Origin: Syngnathus acus
Taxonomy: Eukaryota; Chordata; Actinopteri; Syngnathiformes; Syngnathidae
DNA: 64,000 nt
Direction: 5' to 3'
Assembly (NCBI RefSeq): GCF_901709675.1
Contig: NC_051088.1
Span: 4,039,164 to 4,103,163, forward strand
The position numbers and the translations under genes are program-made. Below, piece after piece: positions 10,901-22,475 of this stretch (positions are counted from its first letter, which is position 1; every line of letters starts with the position of its first letter). Below the pieces are notes generated by a model, which saw only the letters and a program-made list of their open reading frames with translations, was not told where the DNA came from and made no database searches.

Positions 10901-12448
10901 GACAGGCTGTAACAAAACAAACCTCTCTATTACCTAAAATAAACTTGAAAAAGCACCTGAGGCTATTACCTTATCCATTCCAGAGCAGAGTGAGGATTTT
11001 CCCCTTCAGCAGATTGAGTTTCGTCCCAGCAAAATGGTATCGTGTGCTTTTACAGGCTGCTCTCATCACCTTCGGGCCTTTCCAGGATAGCGGCCTATAC
11101 TGTAATTATTATTCCACGCTACATGATCTACAAACATAAAGCAGAGATCCACAAGCTTACACCTCAAATATTATTCCGTGAACCAGACGACCGGTGTCGA
11201 AGGTCAGAGTGTTTTGTTCATTTCACAACAGCATGACGCTGTAAATTGCTTAAATTGACGCCAGCTAAAAATAAATATTTCAAGTAGGATGTGCTCAAAC
11301 AAATAATTGCTGAAACATGGCGGACAACAATCAGACTTAAATAAATGATAGGGTGTACAGTTTGGCCAAAGGACAGAAAGTTTGATGACACACACTTTTC
11401 TAGATTCTAGTTTTTGCAAGTCAGCTGTTGGCAGGCTTGCGTGCCAAGGTGCATCCAGCAGCTGGTCTTACCCGAATATCTCAGCCGCATTTGCGATCCC
11501 GCCCTGCTCCGCCCGCACCAGTGTCTCAGCACCCGCCCTCCTCCGTCACCTCCGCACCCACCCCCATTCTCTCAGGAAGAAAAGCCAGGCAACATCAGTT
11601 TATGAGAGCGGGAAAGAATTGGTAGACCATGAAAACTGGGAAAAACTTCAAGTCTATTGTTGAAAGTGCTATTAGCGGTGGTGAAATTGTAATCTTGTGA
11701 AAATAGCCATTACTGCGCTCCCTTTGGCCAGCAAATACCGCCAATGTCAATGTTATTGACATGATTTCGCATAAAAGACACCTTGTTGTTCCTGTGAAAG
11801 CAAAGTTTATTAAAACAACAGGAAACACGCTGACCACTGCAAAACACTGTGGGACAAGTCAAGGGTGACGACTGTGAGCGCCCTCAAACAAACATTCAGA
11901 GTCATGCTGAAAGCAGATCTAACGCCACCCACACGCATAAGCAGTATTAAAAAAAAAAAAAAAAACGGTATACATTGTTCCACTGTAGCAAACAAATAAT
12001 TTTAGAATTGGATAAAAACAATGTGCTCCGTGCTGATATTGTCATGAATTCAAGAAACCCAAAGTCCTTGTTTTCTCTTTTACAGTTGTAAATAGCCAGT
12101 TGTGCAAGTATCAATTTTCTTTTTTTTTTTCTCGAATGTATTGTTTACTTAATCTTTGGAATTGTGTTTAAGAAAAATCAAATGGTGAGAGTGGGAAGAT
12201 TCGCACTTAATATATTTTGTTTTGAAGGTTTTATGATCCCATTGTTCACCTTACAAGTTGCTTCCTGGTGAATAACATGCACTACACAAAATAAATATAC
12301 AAACAAAAATAAATGTCACTTTTCAAAAACAAAAGTAGTGGCACTAGGAGATGAAATGAATGTAAAAAAACCAACAAGAATACATGATAGTGTTTCATCA
12401 AACAAATGCACAGCAGGCTCAACAGAGATATTATTCCTGTTTATACAT
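10901..12448. other. Intergenic DNA upstream of wnt5a
   Basis: No gene recognised. Contains a poly-A run near 11949. Open frames near 11382-11663 overlap one another in different phases and look like chance. Confidence 0.5.
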
Positions 12449-12582
12449 TCCATTTTTTTACGGACCATTAGGCACACCGTATTAATTAATGGGTCTATTA
12501 AAAAAAAATCAAATTAAACTTTGTCGATTTTGGAGAAAATGAAAAGTTTTTAAGTGCGCCTTATGGTCCGAAAAATACGGTA
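12449..12582. mobile_element. Short inverted-repeat element (MITE, about 130 bp)
   Basis: The left end reads TTTTTTTACGGACCATTAGG followed by CACAC. The right end in reverse reads TACCGTATTTTTCGGACCAT followed by AAGGCGCAC. These are inverted copies of about 25 bp. The CGCCTTAT-type termini also appear in the larger element at 37.56-38.50 kb. No coding capacity. Confidence 0.6.
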
Positions 12583-15500
12583 ATTGTAATAATATCCTTT
12601 CCGATTCAAGTGTCATTCAAACTGATTTGGGAGAATTTCAGCCTCTCCCACAAAGCAAACAGGAGAAAGTCCATTAAACTCGGTTCAGTTTGCAGTTCCG
12701 CTTTAGAACATGTAAGATTCTGATCCGGTTTCATATCAGAAGAATGTGTCTGTCTCCATTGGCACCATACATAGTAGAGAAGGTCTTGGTGGATCTGAGG
12801 GTGAGGTCCATGTTGTGAAAAGTCCAAAAAATCAGTGCAGTGGCAGAAGATGACACAATATCGCTGCACCAAAAGTTGATAGGTAATTCTACTGGTTTGG
12901 CTACATTCATATGAAAAGTGCCTCAATTGTCCGAAAGCCAGAACCCAAAAGAAAATATTTCAGCCTGCCCACAATCCTCCACACCTAGCAAACAGGGGAT
13001 ATAAAGGCAGGGGGCACATTCAAGCAAGAGCCCAACATTGCTGACCACTCCCCCTCCCCTACATTAAGGTCATGGCATATGTCAGCAAAGAAGAAGACGA
13101 CATTCTGAGCTTATCAGAAGTTATAGGTCCATGTCACATCTGGTGGTAATGTCGTGCTCATCTGAATGCATCGCTGGACCTCTTGGTAGCCGGTTGTCCA
13201 AGCAGCTGTTGACAGAAACAGGATGAAAAAAAGTCTTTGTGTGAGAGGTCAAATACCAAGAAAAAAAACAACAACAAAAATCAACAGTAATATGAAGATT
13301 CATCATGTAGCATGTGGTTTTAAAGGTAATTTGTCATATCGTAAAATGCTACAAAAACATTGCTCGGTAGTGGACAAATAAAAGCTTATCAGGTTTTCCA
13401 TTTCTTTACCGCTTTGTTTTCCGAAATGTCAGGCGAGCCTGTAGAACTCCTTAAGAATGTTCTAAACGCAGTTGGCAGCGGCTCAAACATCAAGTGCTCA
13501 TTAATTAAAAAAAATAAGAAAAGGGGGGGGCTGAGGGGGGGGAACTCGATTAGGAACCTGTCTGTTATTCAGGCAGCACAGCAGTCAGGAAAAAAAATCA
13601 CTACTTTCCTGAGGGTTGATGAAAAAAAGTGTCTATCATGATGAGGGCGGCTCAGCCCACATGCCCCCAAATATTATTTGGTGTCTGACATTAATATTGT
13701 GGGTCACACACATTTGATCAGGTGATCATCATTATGATTGCCGAGAAAAAATAAGAGCTTAGTGTATTGGCCTTAAAAATGGATCACATGGAATGTGCTA
13801 TTCACACCGATTGGCTTTTTGGATGACCATCCGTTACAACCAGGAGTAAATACGCAGACGGTGCAATGAAAGGTGCAATGAAAGTGCCATCATTTGTCAT
13901 GCAAAAACGTCCATGTACGAACCCAGATGTGAGTTTGTCTAAATTTGTGACTCAAGTTTCTCTGCTGTCGTCTGCACTTAGAATAGAATCAATAAATACT
14001 GGTAGAGCATAATAGAGATCATAATAGAGAGCGTGACCTGTTGATGTGCTCAAAGAGCACGCCGCTTTCTTTTCTGTCAACACCTCTCTAACACCACACA
14101 GCAGATGCATTCACTACATAAACTCAAGCCAGTGGCCGCATTCACAATGAGGGAAGGCGTGGCAATGTAGCCATGCTTGTGTTCATGCTTGTTGGGCTGC
14201 AATATTAAGATGAACTATTAAATGAAGCCCCCCCACCCACCACCACATAATTTTCATTTGGCACCCTTTGGTTCATCAGTTTGAGGATTTATTTTCAAAA
14301 TATTTTTCAAATTATTTTATATTTATATAAAATGTTTTTTTCAGATATTCAAAATGTATCTAAAATATATTTTGTATTTATTCATTCAATTTATTTATTG
14401 TGGTTCATTATTCAAGGAATCGGTAAAGTAATCGATAGAATAATTGATTCTAAGACGATTCGAAGCCCTAAAATCAGCCTAAATATTTATTACAGAGAAC
14501 TTTAGCGATAGAAACATTACCTACATGACATCACAAATGCCCGGGAATAATAATTAACATTTAATGTGGAACAAATAAAGCAACACATAAAACAGATTTT
14601 AAAAACTAAGGCCTACAGCGTGTCATCTCAGGAGTCGAATGCATCTCCTCCGAAGCAAAAGCCTCAAGACTTTACTCAAGCTGTTTTTTCTTCATTTCTC
14701 ATTTTCCTACCCTTTCTTTTTTCTTCCCGACTTTTACAACTTCCTCCTAGATGGGGCTGCAGCTCTAACCCAAACAAAACCCAATTTTTTAGTTATTGGC
14801 CCTCATGGCATGTAATGGAGAATCAAGCTAATTATCCCTACAGCTGTTTTCACTTGCTTTTTATGTAAGCAATACCTGGCTGATCCAGAGAGCAACAGTG
14901 AGGCCCTTCTTAGCGCCGCAGGCCTCCAGGCTGTCTGGAATTAGAGTGCAAAATGCCAGATTTGCGCCACCCCCCCCATGCTGCCCATATGTACCCCAGC
15001 ACCCATCTCCCAGCATTTTCTAACTATAGCCAGACCAACACACGCCATTAACATCAAAATGTTGCTTTTGACAACCCCCCTTCACACAACCCTCCATTCC
15101 CCCTTTTAATGTTCAACAAAGTCAATCATTAAAAATGGACTCTTATGACAAGTGCTCATTTTCTGCCACTTAGTCACTATTATGCCCCTTTTTAATGAAG
15201 GAGGTGAGTGAGGATATGGCTCTGACTAAATTGGAACCATCTCCTGCTGTCACAGAAGCAGGACGAGAAGGTATGTGGGAATGGCAAAAGAGGATAGAGG
15301 CAGAGGGGTAAAGGCGGAAAGTGGCATTTCTAAGATGGTGGCTGGTGGGGGGCAGAGGGAGGGCTGAAAAGTGAATGAAAACAATCCCTAATTGCATAAT
15401 TTCCTTCGTCTGAGCAAACATGCAAGAGTGAGTAAGCTTCAGATACGTCAGACTGCGGCGTGCTGACGAGACCTGCGTGCACACAAACCGCTGTGAATGC

Positions 15501-15667
15501 TTTTGAGGACTGGACACGAGCTTGAATATGCACTTCCAGTGTTAAAAAAATTCTACAGCCATTTAATTTTTTATGAAGGCAAACAACTGTGCAGTTTAGA
15601 TTCCACTAGGTGGTGTTGACTGCTGATGAGAAAGCAGAGTGTCCTCAAAAAGCAGAGACAGTGGACT
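12583..15667. other. Intergenic DNA
   Basis: AT-rich, with no gene recognised. A very AT-rich block lies at about 14281-14460 and includes ATCGATAGAATAATTGATTC-like palindromic motifs reminiscent of old DNA-transposon debris, but I cannot define its ends. Confidence 0.45.
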
Positions 15668-15810
15668 GGTGAATCTTAACCTATTCACTGCCATTGACAA
15701 CTATAAACGTCAAATGTCTATTTTAACTGGGCTGGCACTGACTCGTGAATCTTAACTCATTCACTGCTATTGACGACTATACACGTATTTTAACTGTGCT
15801 GGCACTGAAT
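15668..15810. repeat. Two tandem copies of a dispersed CACTGCCATTGAC-type repeat
   Basis: Two adjacent units of about 76 and 65 bp share GTGAATCTTAAC, TTCACTGC, ATTGAC, ACTATA and GCTGGCACTGA blocks. The second unit lacks about 10 bases. A related sequence (CACTACCATTGACAACAATAG) lies near 36646. The family name is unknown to me. Confidence 0.7.
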
Positions 15811-18800
15811 AAATTAAGAAGAAAAAGACCTCGACCACAAAGAAGAAGCAACCTGCCGATATATCCAGTGAGCAAAGAAAAACAAACACAATCATAGATT
15901 GTGATGTCATTTGCTCAGTAGTCTGATGGTGTGTGTGTCGAAGCTCTTTTTAAATCTTGCATACCGACAGACAGAGAATGACATAGACTACTAAAGACAA
16001 CCAGCTCCTAATGAAAAGAGAACAACCTCCCCCTTTACCTTTTTCTATCTCTAATCCTGTGAGGAATGATGGAGGCCTGCGTGGAATGGTAGGGAGCTTC
16101 GCAGCCAAGGTGTGTCTAGGTACTAATGATAGCGGTGGAATTCACAGAACCTGCACCTAATGAAAGGGTTTCGGTTTCATACATTTTGCACACATACACT
16201 TCCCTGAGAATGTGTTTGCATCATGCAGTCCAAAACCTCAGGACAAAAGTACCTACAACTGCATCTGCACCAGACAGGAAAACAGGAAAAAGTGCTATAA
16301 GCACAACATCCTCATTTATTGCTGAAAATGCCCCGAGGCAGATCATAAATAGTATAGTGTTCATACAGGTCCTAAATACAGGTTTGTGCAGCGACAATAA
16401 AAGGTGCTAAAAGGTGCAAGGAATTCTACCTCTTCACTCCCAAATTCCTCTCTCCTCCTCCCCCCACCCGCGTCTCTCTTAATTTCTCTCTTCCAAGTTC
16501 ATCTCAGACGAATCTCTCATTCACTCCTATAAGCTTCTAAATCACAAGCTTGCCTTCCTTGTCCATTCTTTTGTTCTGAGCGCATTTTAAGAGGCAGTCT
16601 TTCCGCTACTGTGAGAGATGTCAGGAGCTCAACTAGCTGAAGCGGAGTCGGAGACAATGTCAGAGGAATGCCTGCAGGGCTGCTTCTACTGTATATTGGA
16701 TCTATTTCACAATCAACAGTGGAAGTAACCTCAGACATCAGGTGACAGCAACACAAAAACTACTCAGCTTGAATTCCATTCACAGTTGCAGGTGGCAAAT
16801 ATTTTCCAAGCGGCATTTTTATTGCTATTCCCTTTAGTCGCATGGAAGTGACCATTTGGGTGTAAAGCCGTCAGGCCTTGTCCTACTTTGGGCTACAGCT
16901 GGATGGCAAACATGACTGTCGGGAGAAGCAGGAAGCGACCGAGTGGGCTTTGACATCTGAAGGAAACTCCTACAAATCTTACCAGTCTGTGGTTGCCACG
17001 CTTCTTTCCTTGGCTGCGGTATGCCGGCGGCATCAGGCAGAGACGCAATGCGGCCGGACAAGACGGTCAGCTGGCACTGTGGCTGGCATGAAGTTGTTCT
17101 CTGCGGTGGCAGTGACAGAGAGCGGGACCCTGTGCAACGTCATAGACAACGGCAGGCTTTGCACTTTGCTATAATAAAGCAGGCGGGTATGTTCAGTGGT
17201 GAGCCACAGTCTCGGGGCTCCTGTATGGGTCAGAGCTTGCTATTATGAGAAGAATTACAGAACACACTGGACCTGATGCTCGGCGTCCTGCTTTTTGTTT
17301 ACTTTGCTTTTCCTGCCTATGTAGCCGAGCAACTGTTTGCAACACCGAGAGTAAAACTTCTCAGAGGCTCTTCAAGTTTCTGACTGAGCCTTGAACATGC
17401 CTGAATGTACGTCTAGATCCCAGAACGAGTCCAGTTGATGGGGGTGTGGGCGGAGGGGACAAAGTGAAACCCGAGCCCACATTAAAGCACCTCCATCAGG
17501 TAGAAGATCAGGAGGAGGCACCCGTTCTCTCAGTGTCTGCGGGGGTCTGGGCTTCTGGAGCCCAATCTCACCTCCATCTGGAAAGAGAATCTGAGGGTAG
17601 TCTGATGGTTTGATAAGAGGCCATGCTGACTGACATGGTAACGGCCTCGAACCCCCATCTGAAAAAATAAATTTGGTGGATGCAAGCCTAGCAAAAGTGC
17701 TTTCTTATAAGGGTATGGGAGGGAAGGTTGAGGTATTAGGGTCGTTACACTACAATGTTTACTTTACTTTGAAAGTTTAGTACGCAAAACTGTGTGCACT
17801 GACACGATCACAGGGAGAAACTTGATAGACACATTTCATTCACCAAAAGCAACTCTTTTACACGTGCGTGTGTGTGTGTGTCAGACAAAATACGACCTTG
17901 CTAATTTCCTCCAGCAGCCCTTAGCCGTTTCCGGATGTGGTAATAGCCCCGTGGCTCCATCGTCTGCTTGATGTCTTCTCAAGATGGCACCAAAGCCAGC
18001 GACCCTTCAGTTCTCACTCCTAAACCAACGAGCCTCGTCCCCACTCTCAGGCCCACACGTTGAACATTTCTCCATCTGGTCTTTATTGCCCACAGTTCAT
18101 GTTATGTCCTTTAACTGATTTGCCCTCATAACACACTTACTCAGCTGGGGGAGAAGCACCTTTTGCGAAAGTTATGTTTTTTTTTGTATTATTATTATTA
18201 TTATTAAAGCATTGTAAGATGGAACAGAACTTGATTTGTCATACAACAGGCGGCAAAAGTCACAAAACATTTTACGATCATCTGCTTGAATAGCGTAAGA
18301 CAAATTGATAATAAAGGCCTGGTTAGCGAACTTTACCGTGGAAATAGACATTTTGGAATGTGAGCCAAATGTTTAAGTAGACTCTGGAGAGGTCTTATTG
18401 TCTTTCTCCAAATTGGTCCAAAGGCAAAACATTTAGAACACTGCACTGCAAATGTGATTTAGTCTCACATCTTTAATTAGGACTCTGATTTTTTTCCATT
18501 AGCATGGCCTTTTTACACATGAACAAGCAAACCACATCGCTTCACCCGATTTAACCGAACGGACGAGTAGCTACAAACGGGATTGTTAGCTCTTGCTGTC
18601 AAGTGGACTGAGAGTGTTTGTTCTAGCGCAGCTGCAGCGTGATGCTTAATGCTAGCTAAGTCCGGTCTCAGGAAGAACCAATCATCTTGTTGGCCAGGGT
18701 CTGTTTGCCGCCCCCCCGGGTCAGAAGGAGCCCCGGGACATTAGACACATTGGATACACACTGGGGAAAAGAGCTTTTTACAATGCTTGGTGGTCTGCTA

Positions 18801-19376
18801 CTGATCTCCACCTAATGCCAAGCAGCTAAGTGCCAATTCTGAGCAGTGCCAAATGAATCCAGTCTAGAGGGAGAGAAGGAAAAACAACAATGATGACTGG
18901 ATCGTGGTTTTAATGATTCCTTAAAGAAATACGAAAGTCAGATCAAACACTGTGCATAGGGGAAGGGGGGGCGGGCATGTGTGGGATATTCTCCATGCTG
19001 TGGGATTCTACCGCCTCCAGGCATGAATCTGAGGGCAATGAAGCAAACAGGGAAAAGTGATCATCAAAAAAGACGGGTTTGGAGGGGAATGCCCACCTTT
19101 GGAGCCTCGGGGTGCGTTGGAGGGAGGTGGGCTGGTGGGGGGGGTTGTGACTGGGAGTGACATAGGAAAGACAGACAGACTTTTTTTTTCTTCCCAGCAG
19201 AGGAGGACCACATTTGATAAGCTATTGACGCAGTTATGACGGAATACTCTGAACTCTAAATTGCCTCTAGTGGGCTGTAAACTGATTCAGTAATAGCGTC
19301 TTGAACATTTAAACACTCCGTGGGATGCTCTGTAGAACATCATGGAAAGGGATCCGTAAGTAACGCTTAAATGACG
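15811..19376. other. Intergenic DNA
   Basis: No gene or clear mobile element was recognised. Contains short GT (about 17869-17881) and ATT (about 18187-18206) simple repeats. Confidence 0.45.
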
Positions 19377-19384
19377 ATAGAGAC

Positions 19385-20427
19385 CAGAGATGGGGACTCG
19401 AGTCACTGTGACTTGGACTCGAGTCGACTCGAGTCGCTGTTTTGATGACTTGTGACTTGACTTGACAAAAATAAAAAAACTTGAGACTCGACTTGGACTT
19501 GCAAGTTAAAGACTCGGGACTTGACTTGACTTGAGACACGATGACTTGAATGACATCCGTGTTATTTAGTTTATGTTTTCAGTTTGAATATAAAATTAAT
19601 AATACATTTAAAAAAGTAATATCGATAACACGGTAGGAGCGCAGGCTGAGAATGGCGTTGTCATGATTGGATCGCTACCCTGTCAATCAATCAGTCGTGC
19701 CCTCTCTACCTACCGAACGAACGTGTTGATTGGAGAATCACGCCCCTTTATATCAGACATGCACAAACATGTCAGCGGGAGCGGTACCTTCGGCTATCGT
19801 AATTACCTTTATGACGGCAAAAGACGGACAGCACAGTTCAAGATATGCAACAGAAACATTTCAGACAGCCAGACGACTTTGTCCGTTTGAAGTTTATAGA
19901 GCTCTGGTTTCTCCAGATGTTACAGATGAAACATACAATGTTTCTAATGCTCTTTAATGTGTTTCTTCTTTCAGATTATTTCAGATTATTTTTTCATATT
20001 TGCAACTCACTGTCGGCAGACGTTCATTTGTTTAGATTGAGCTGTCAATCATTGTATGAGGTAATTTCTTTTTTGTTTGATTCCATGATGTATTTGACTG
20101 AATATCAGTAATTACAGTGCAAATCCAAATTATTGTCATATTTTTTAAACAGGTTAGACACATTGGACAATGATGGTTACTTAAAGTTACTTATATCTTG
20201 TCTTTTCACGTTACTAAGATCAGATTCCGCGGGTAAAATTGCAATAATAAGGTGACTTGACTTGGACTTGCCCTATTTAAGGACTTGACTTGGACTTGAC
20301 TTGACCTATTTAAGGACTTGACTTGACTTGCCCAAGAAAAAAATGACTTGGGACTTACTTGAGACTTGAAGGTTAAGACTTGAGACTCACTTGAGACTTG
20401 CACATGTGTGACTTGGTCCCATCTCTG
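19385..20427. mobile_element. Non-autonomous hAT-type DNA transposon, 1,043 bp
   Basis: The element is flanked on both sides by the 8 bp direct repeat ATAGAGAC (19377-19384 and 20428-20435). Its left end starts CAGAGATGGGGAC, and its right end read in reverse starts CAGAGATGGGACC; both continue into a GTCAC block, giving about 20 bp inverted repeats. An 8 bp target duplication with CAGRG-like termini is characteristic of hAT elements. Both subterminal regions are dense arrays of GACTTG motifs (about 19405-19545 and 20250-20410). The centre has only short frames; one (to 19890) contains FKICNRNIS, faintly like a decayed BED zinc finger, but no transposase core is present. Confidence 0.85.
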
Positions 20428-20435
20428 ATAGAGAC

Positions 20436-22301
20436 GGTCGTAAATAAGCATCCAAGAAAGTGACACAGCTTGCTTAATGCACACATGAAAAGTAAATAAC
20501 ATTTCACAGTTTTAATAAAGAGCTTCATATATTTGTGGATATGTATTGCCAAAACATAGCGTAGACCGTAAACAAGCTCCGAGATAGCGATTAACATTTC
20601 ATGTGCTATTCATGCAACAGGTTATGATGCACTGCTAGCATAAGATAAGCAAATATGCTTTGTTATGATAGGGAGGAATGATATAGCGTCCAGCTGGGAT
20701 GATATTGTATGTAAACATGTCCTCGCCCTGTTTATGGAAGTCTGAGAAGTGGAATATAAATGTGCTAGCTAGGTTAGGATCACTGGTTTCTTTAACAAAA
20801 ACGTATGATGTGCTGTTCTAAACATTTCAACTTTAAGTCAGCAAAAACAAAAAAAAGATTCCCGTCATTATACTAAAATAAGCAGTGAAAACGTATTGAG
20901 TAAAGTGCTTGCAGACCTTCAGTAACTGGAAAAGAATCACACAGCTCATTCAGTATGAAATGTTACTTTGTGAGTCAGTGTATGTGTGTGTGCGTGTGTG
21001 TGTGTGTAAACTTCCATTTGTCTGGGCGACGCTGGGAATAATATCGGCTTAACGCTGAAAGAATTCAGGCCTCTCGAGCAAGGTCATGTGCTGATGTTTA
21101 GTAGGAGCTTTCTCAGGTCACAGATTGTGACTTTCAACCATCACTCACATTACCCCACATCCTTGAGTAGGCCAGTTAAAATGGCATAGCCCGCATTTCT
21201 CCCCCGGTTTGCTGTAATGACAGATGACAGCCATCTCGCTCGACTTACCTAGTTGAAGGAGAAGTCAAGCAAAATAGCTGCGAGGAAATAAATGCTCTTC
21301 GCGTATACAAACTTGAGGTAGGCTCATTTGGAATTTTGAAGGCAAATTGCAATTGCAATTCTATAGCATACTAAATCAATTTTGACTGTCATGAAGTCAA
21401 CAGCGCAAACCTTGTGGAAAAAATTTGCGATACAGTGCAAAGAATATGAGAAAAGAAAACCTTACAGTTTACACAATTGACAAATTAACATTTCAACAAG
21501 CATGTTGCTAGACTAGATATAAAGAGCAAGACACGCTGAATGTTGGATATGTAAGACGTAGTATAAGGATGGGCTTAAAATTTAAGATTTGGGCGTGATG
21601 CCAGATTTGAGCAAACTGAGTGCTAAAATCGAACCAGCAGTAGTTAAGCAAACAGAGACTGGGACCCCTGAAGTGCACTGACCATATTGCACCTGCTTGG
21701 CTTGGCATCAGTTCTGCTCCTTGTTGAACAGGAATGCCAAAGTCAGCTTTGAGTCAGATCAGAGAAAGTCTACTTTGGTGACAGAGCCTTTTCACATTTC
21801 GCTTTTTGGCCACAAGATCATATGAATTTATGAAAATACTCAAATGAGTTACTGAGTTGCAGAACCACACACACTGCACAACAGTTAAATCGCATTTGGC
21901 CACGCCGCTCTGTGTTTCGGCGGGTCTTAGAGAGATAGTGTTGCACTGTCGATACCCCACTTGGTTTCTGACAGATGTTCAACAGTTCGGAAAGACTCAA
22001 CTAAATGCCTGTGAGAAATATTTTAACAAGCCAACATCTGACAGTCAGATCACAGGGACAACGAGGGTGTGAAAGATTATACTTGTGTTTAATAAAGAGC
22101 TTGCTTCAAACTTACAACGACAAAGGGGAATAAAGCACCTTTATGTAAATTTAATTCCACAACAGCTTTTCCACATCATTGCAGTTTTTTGGGGGGTGTA
22201 AATTCACACCTGTGTTCAGATTTTCTTGAACTCAATTCTAAGCCTTTGGTTGTACAGCTTCTTTGGACTTGTATTATTTTCTTGAAATCTCAGTGTGTTG
22301 T
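20436..22301. other. Intergenic DNA
   Basis: No gene or element recognised. A short GT repeat lies at about 20985-21008. Confidence 0.45.
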
Positions 22302-22475
22302 CCATCCATTCGTCCGTCCATCCATCCATCCATCCATCCATCCATCCATCCATCCATCTATCCACCCACCCACCCAGACTATGTCTTCGATTGTTACCCA
22401 GTCAATCACAGGGCACAGACAAAGACGCACATTCACACTCACATCAACACCCACAGTGACTGAGCAGGAATCGAA
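22302..22475 (+). repeat. (CATC)n tract with L2/CR1-like LINE 3' fragment
   Basis: A run of CATC units (about 22302-22376) is followed by a stretch containing ACCCAGTCAATCACAGGGCA and ATTCACACTCACATC. These resemble the common fish LINE 3'-end sequence in which a CATCC repeat precedes CCAATCACAGGGCACA. The copy is short and truncated. The family assignment is from memory of such repeats and is tentative. Confidence 0.5.

Noticed and set aside
22302-22376. CATC tandem tract as a CRISPR-like or regulatory array
   Set aside because: It is a simple tetranucleotide repeat next to a LINE-type 3' fragment. There are no spacers and the genome is eukaryotic.
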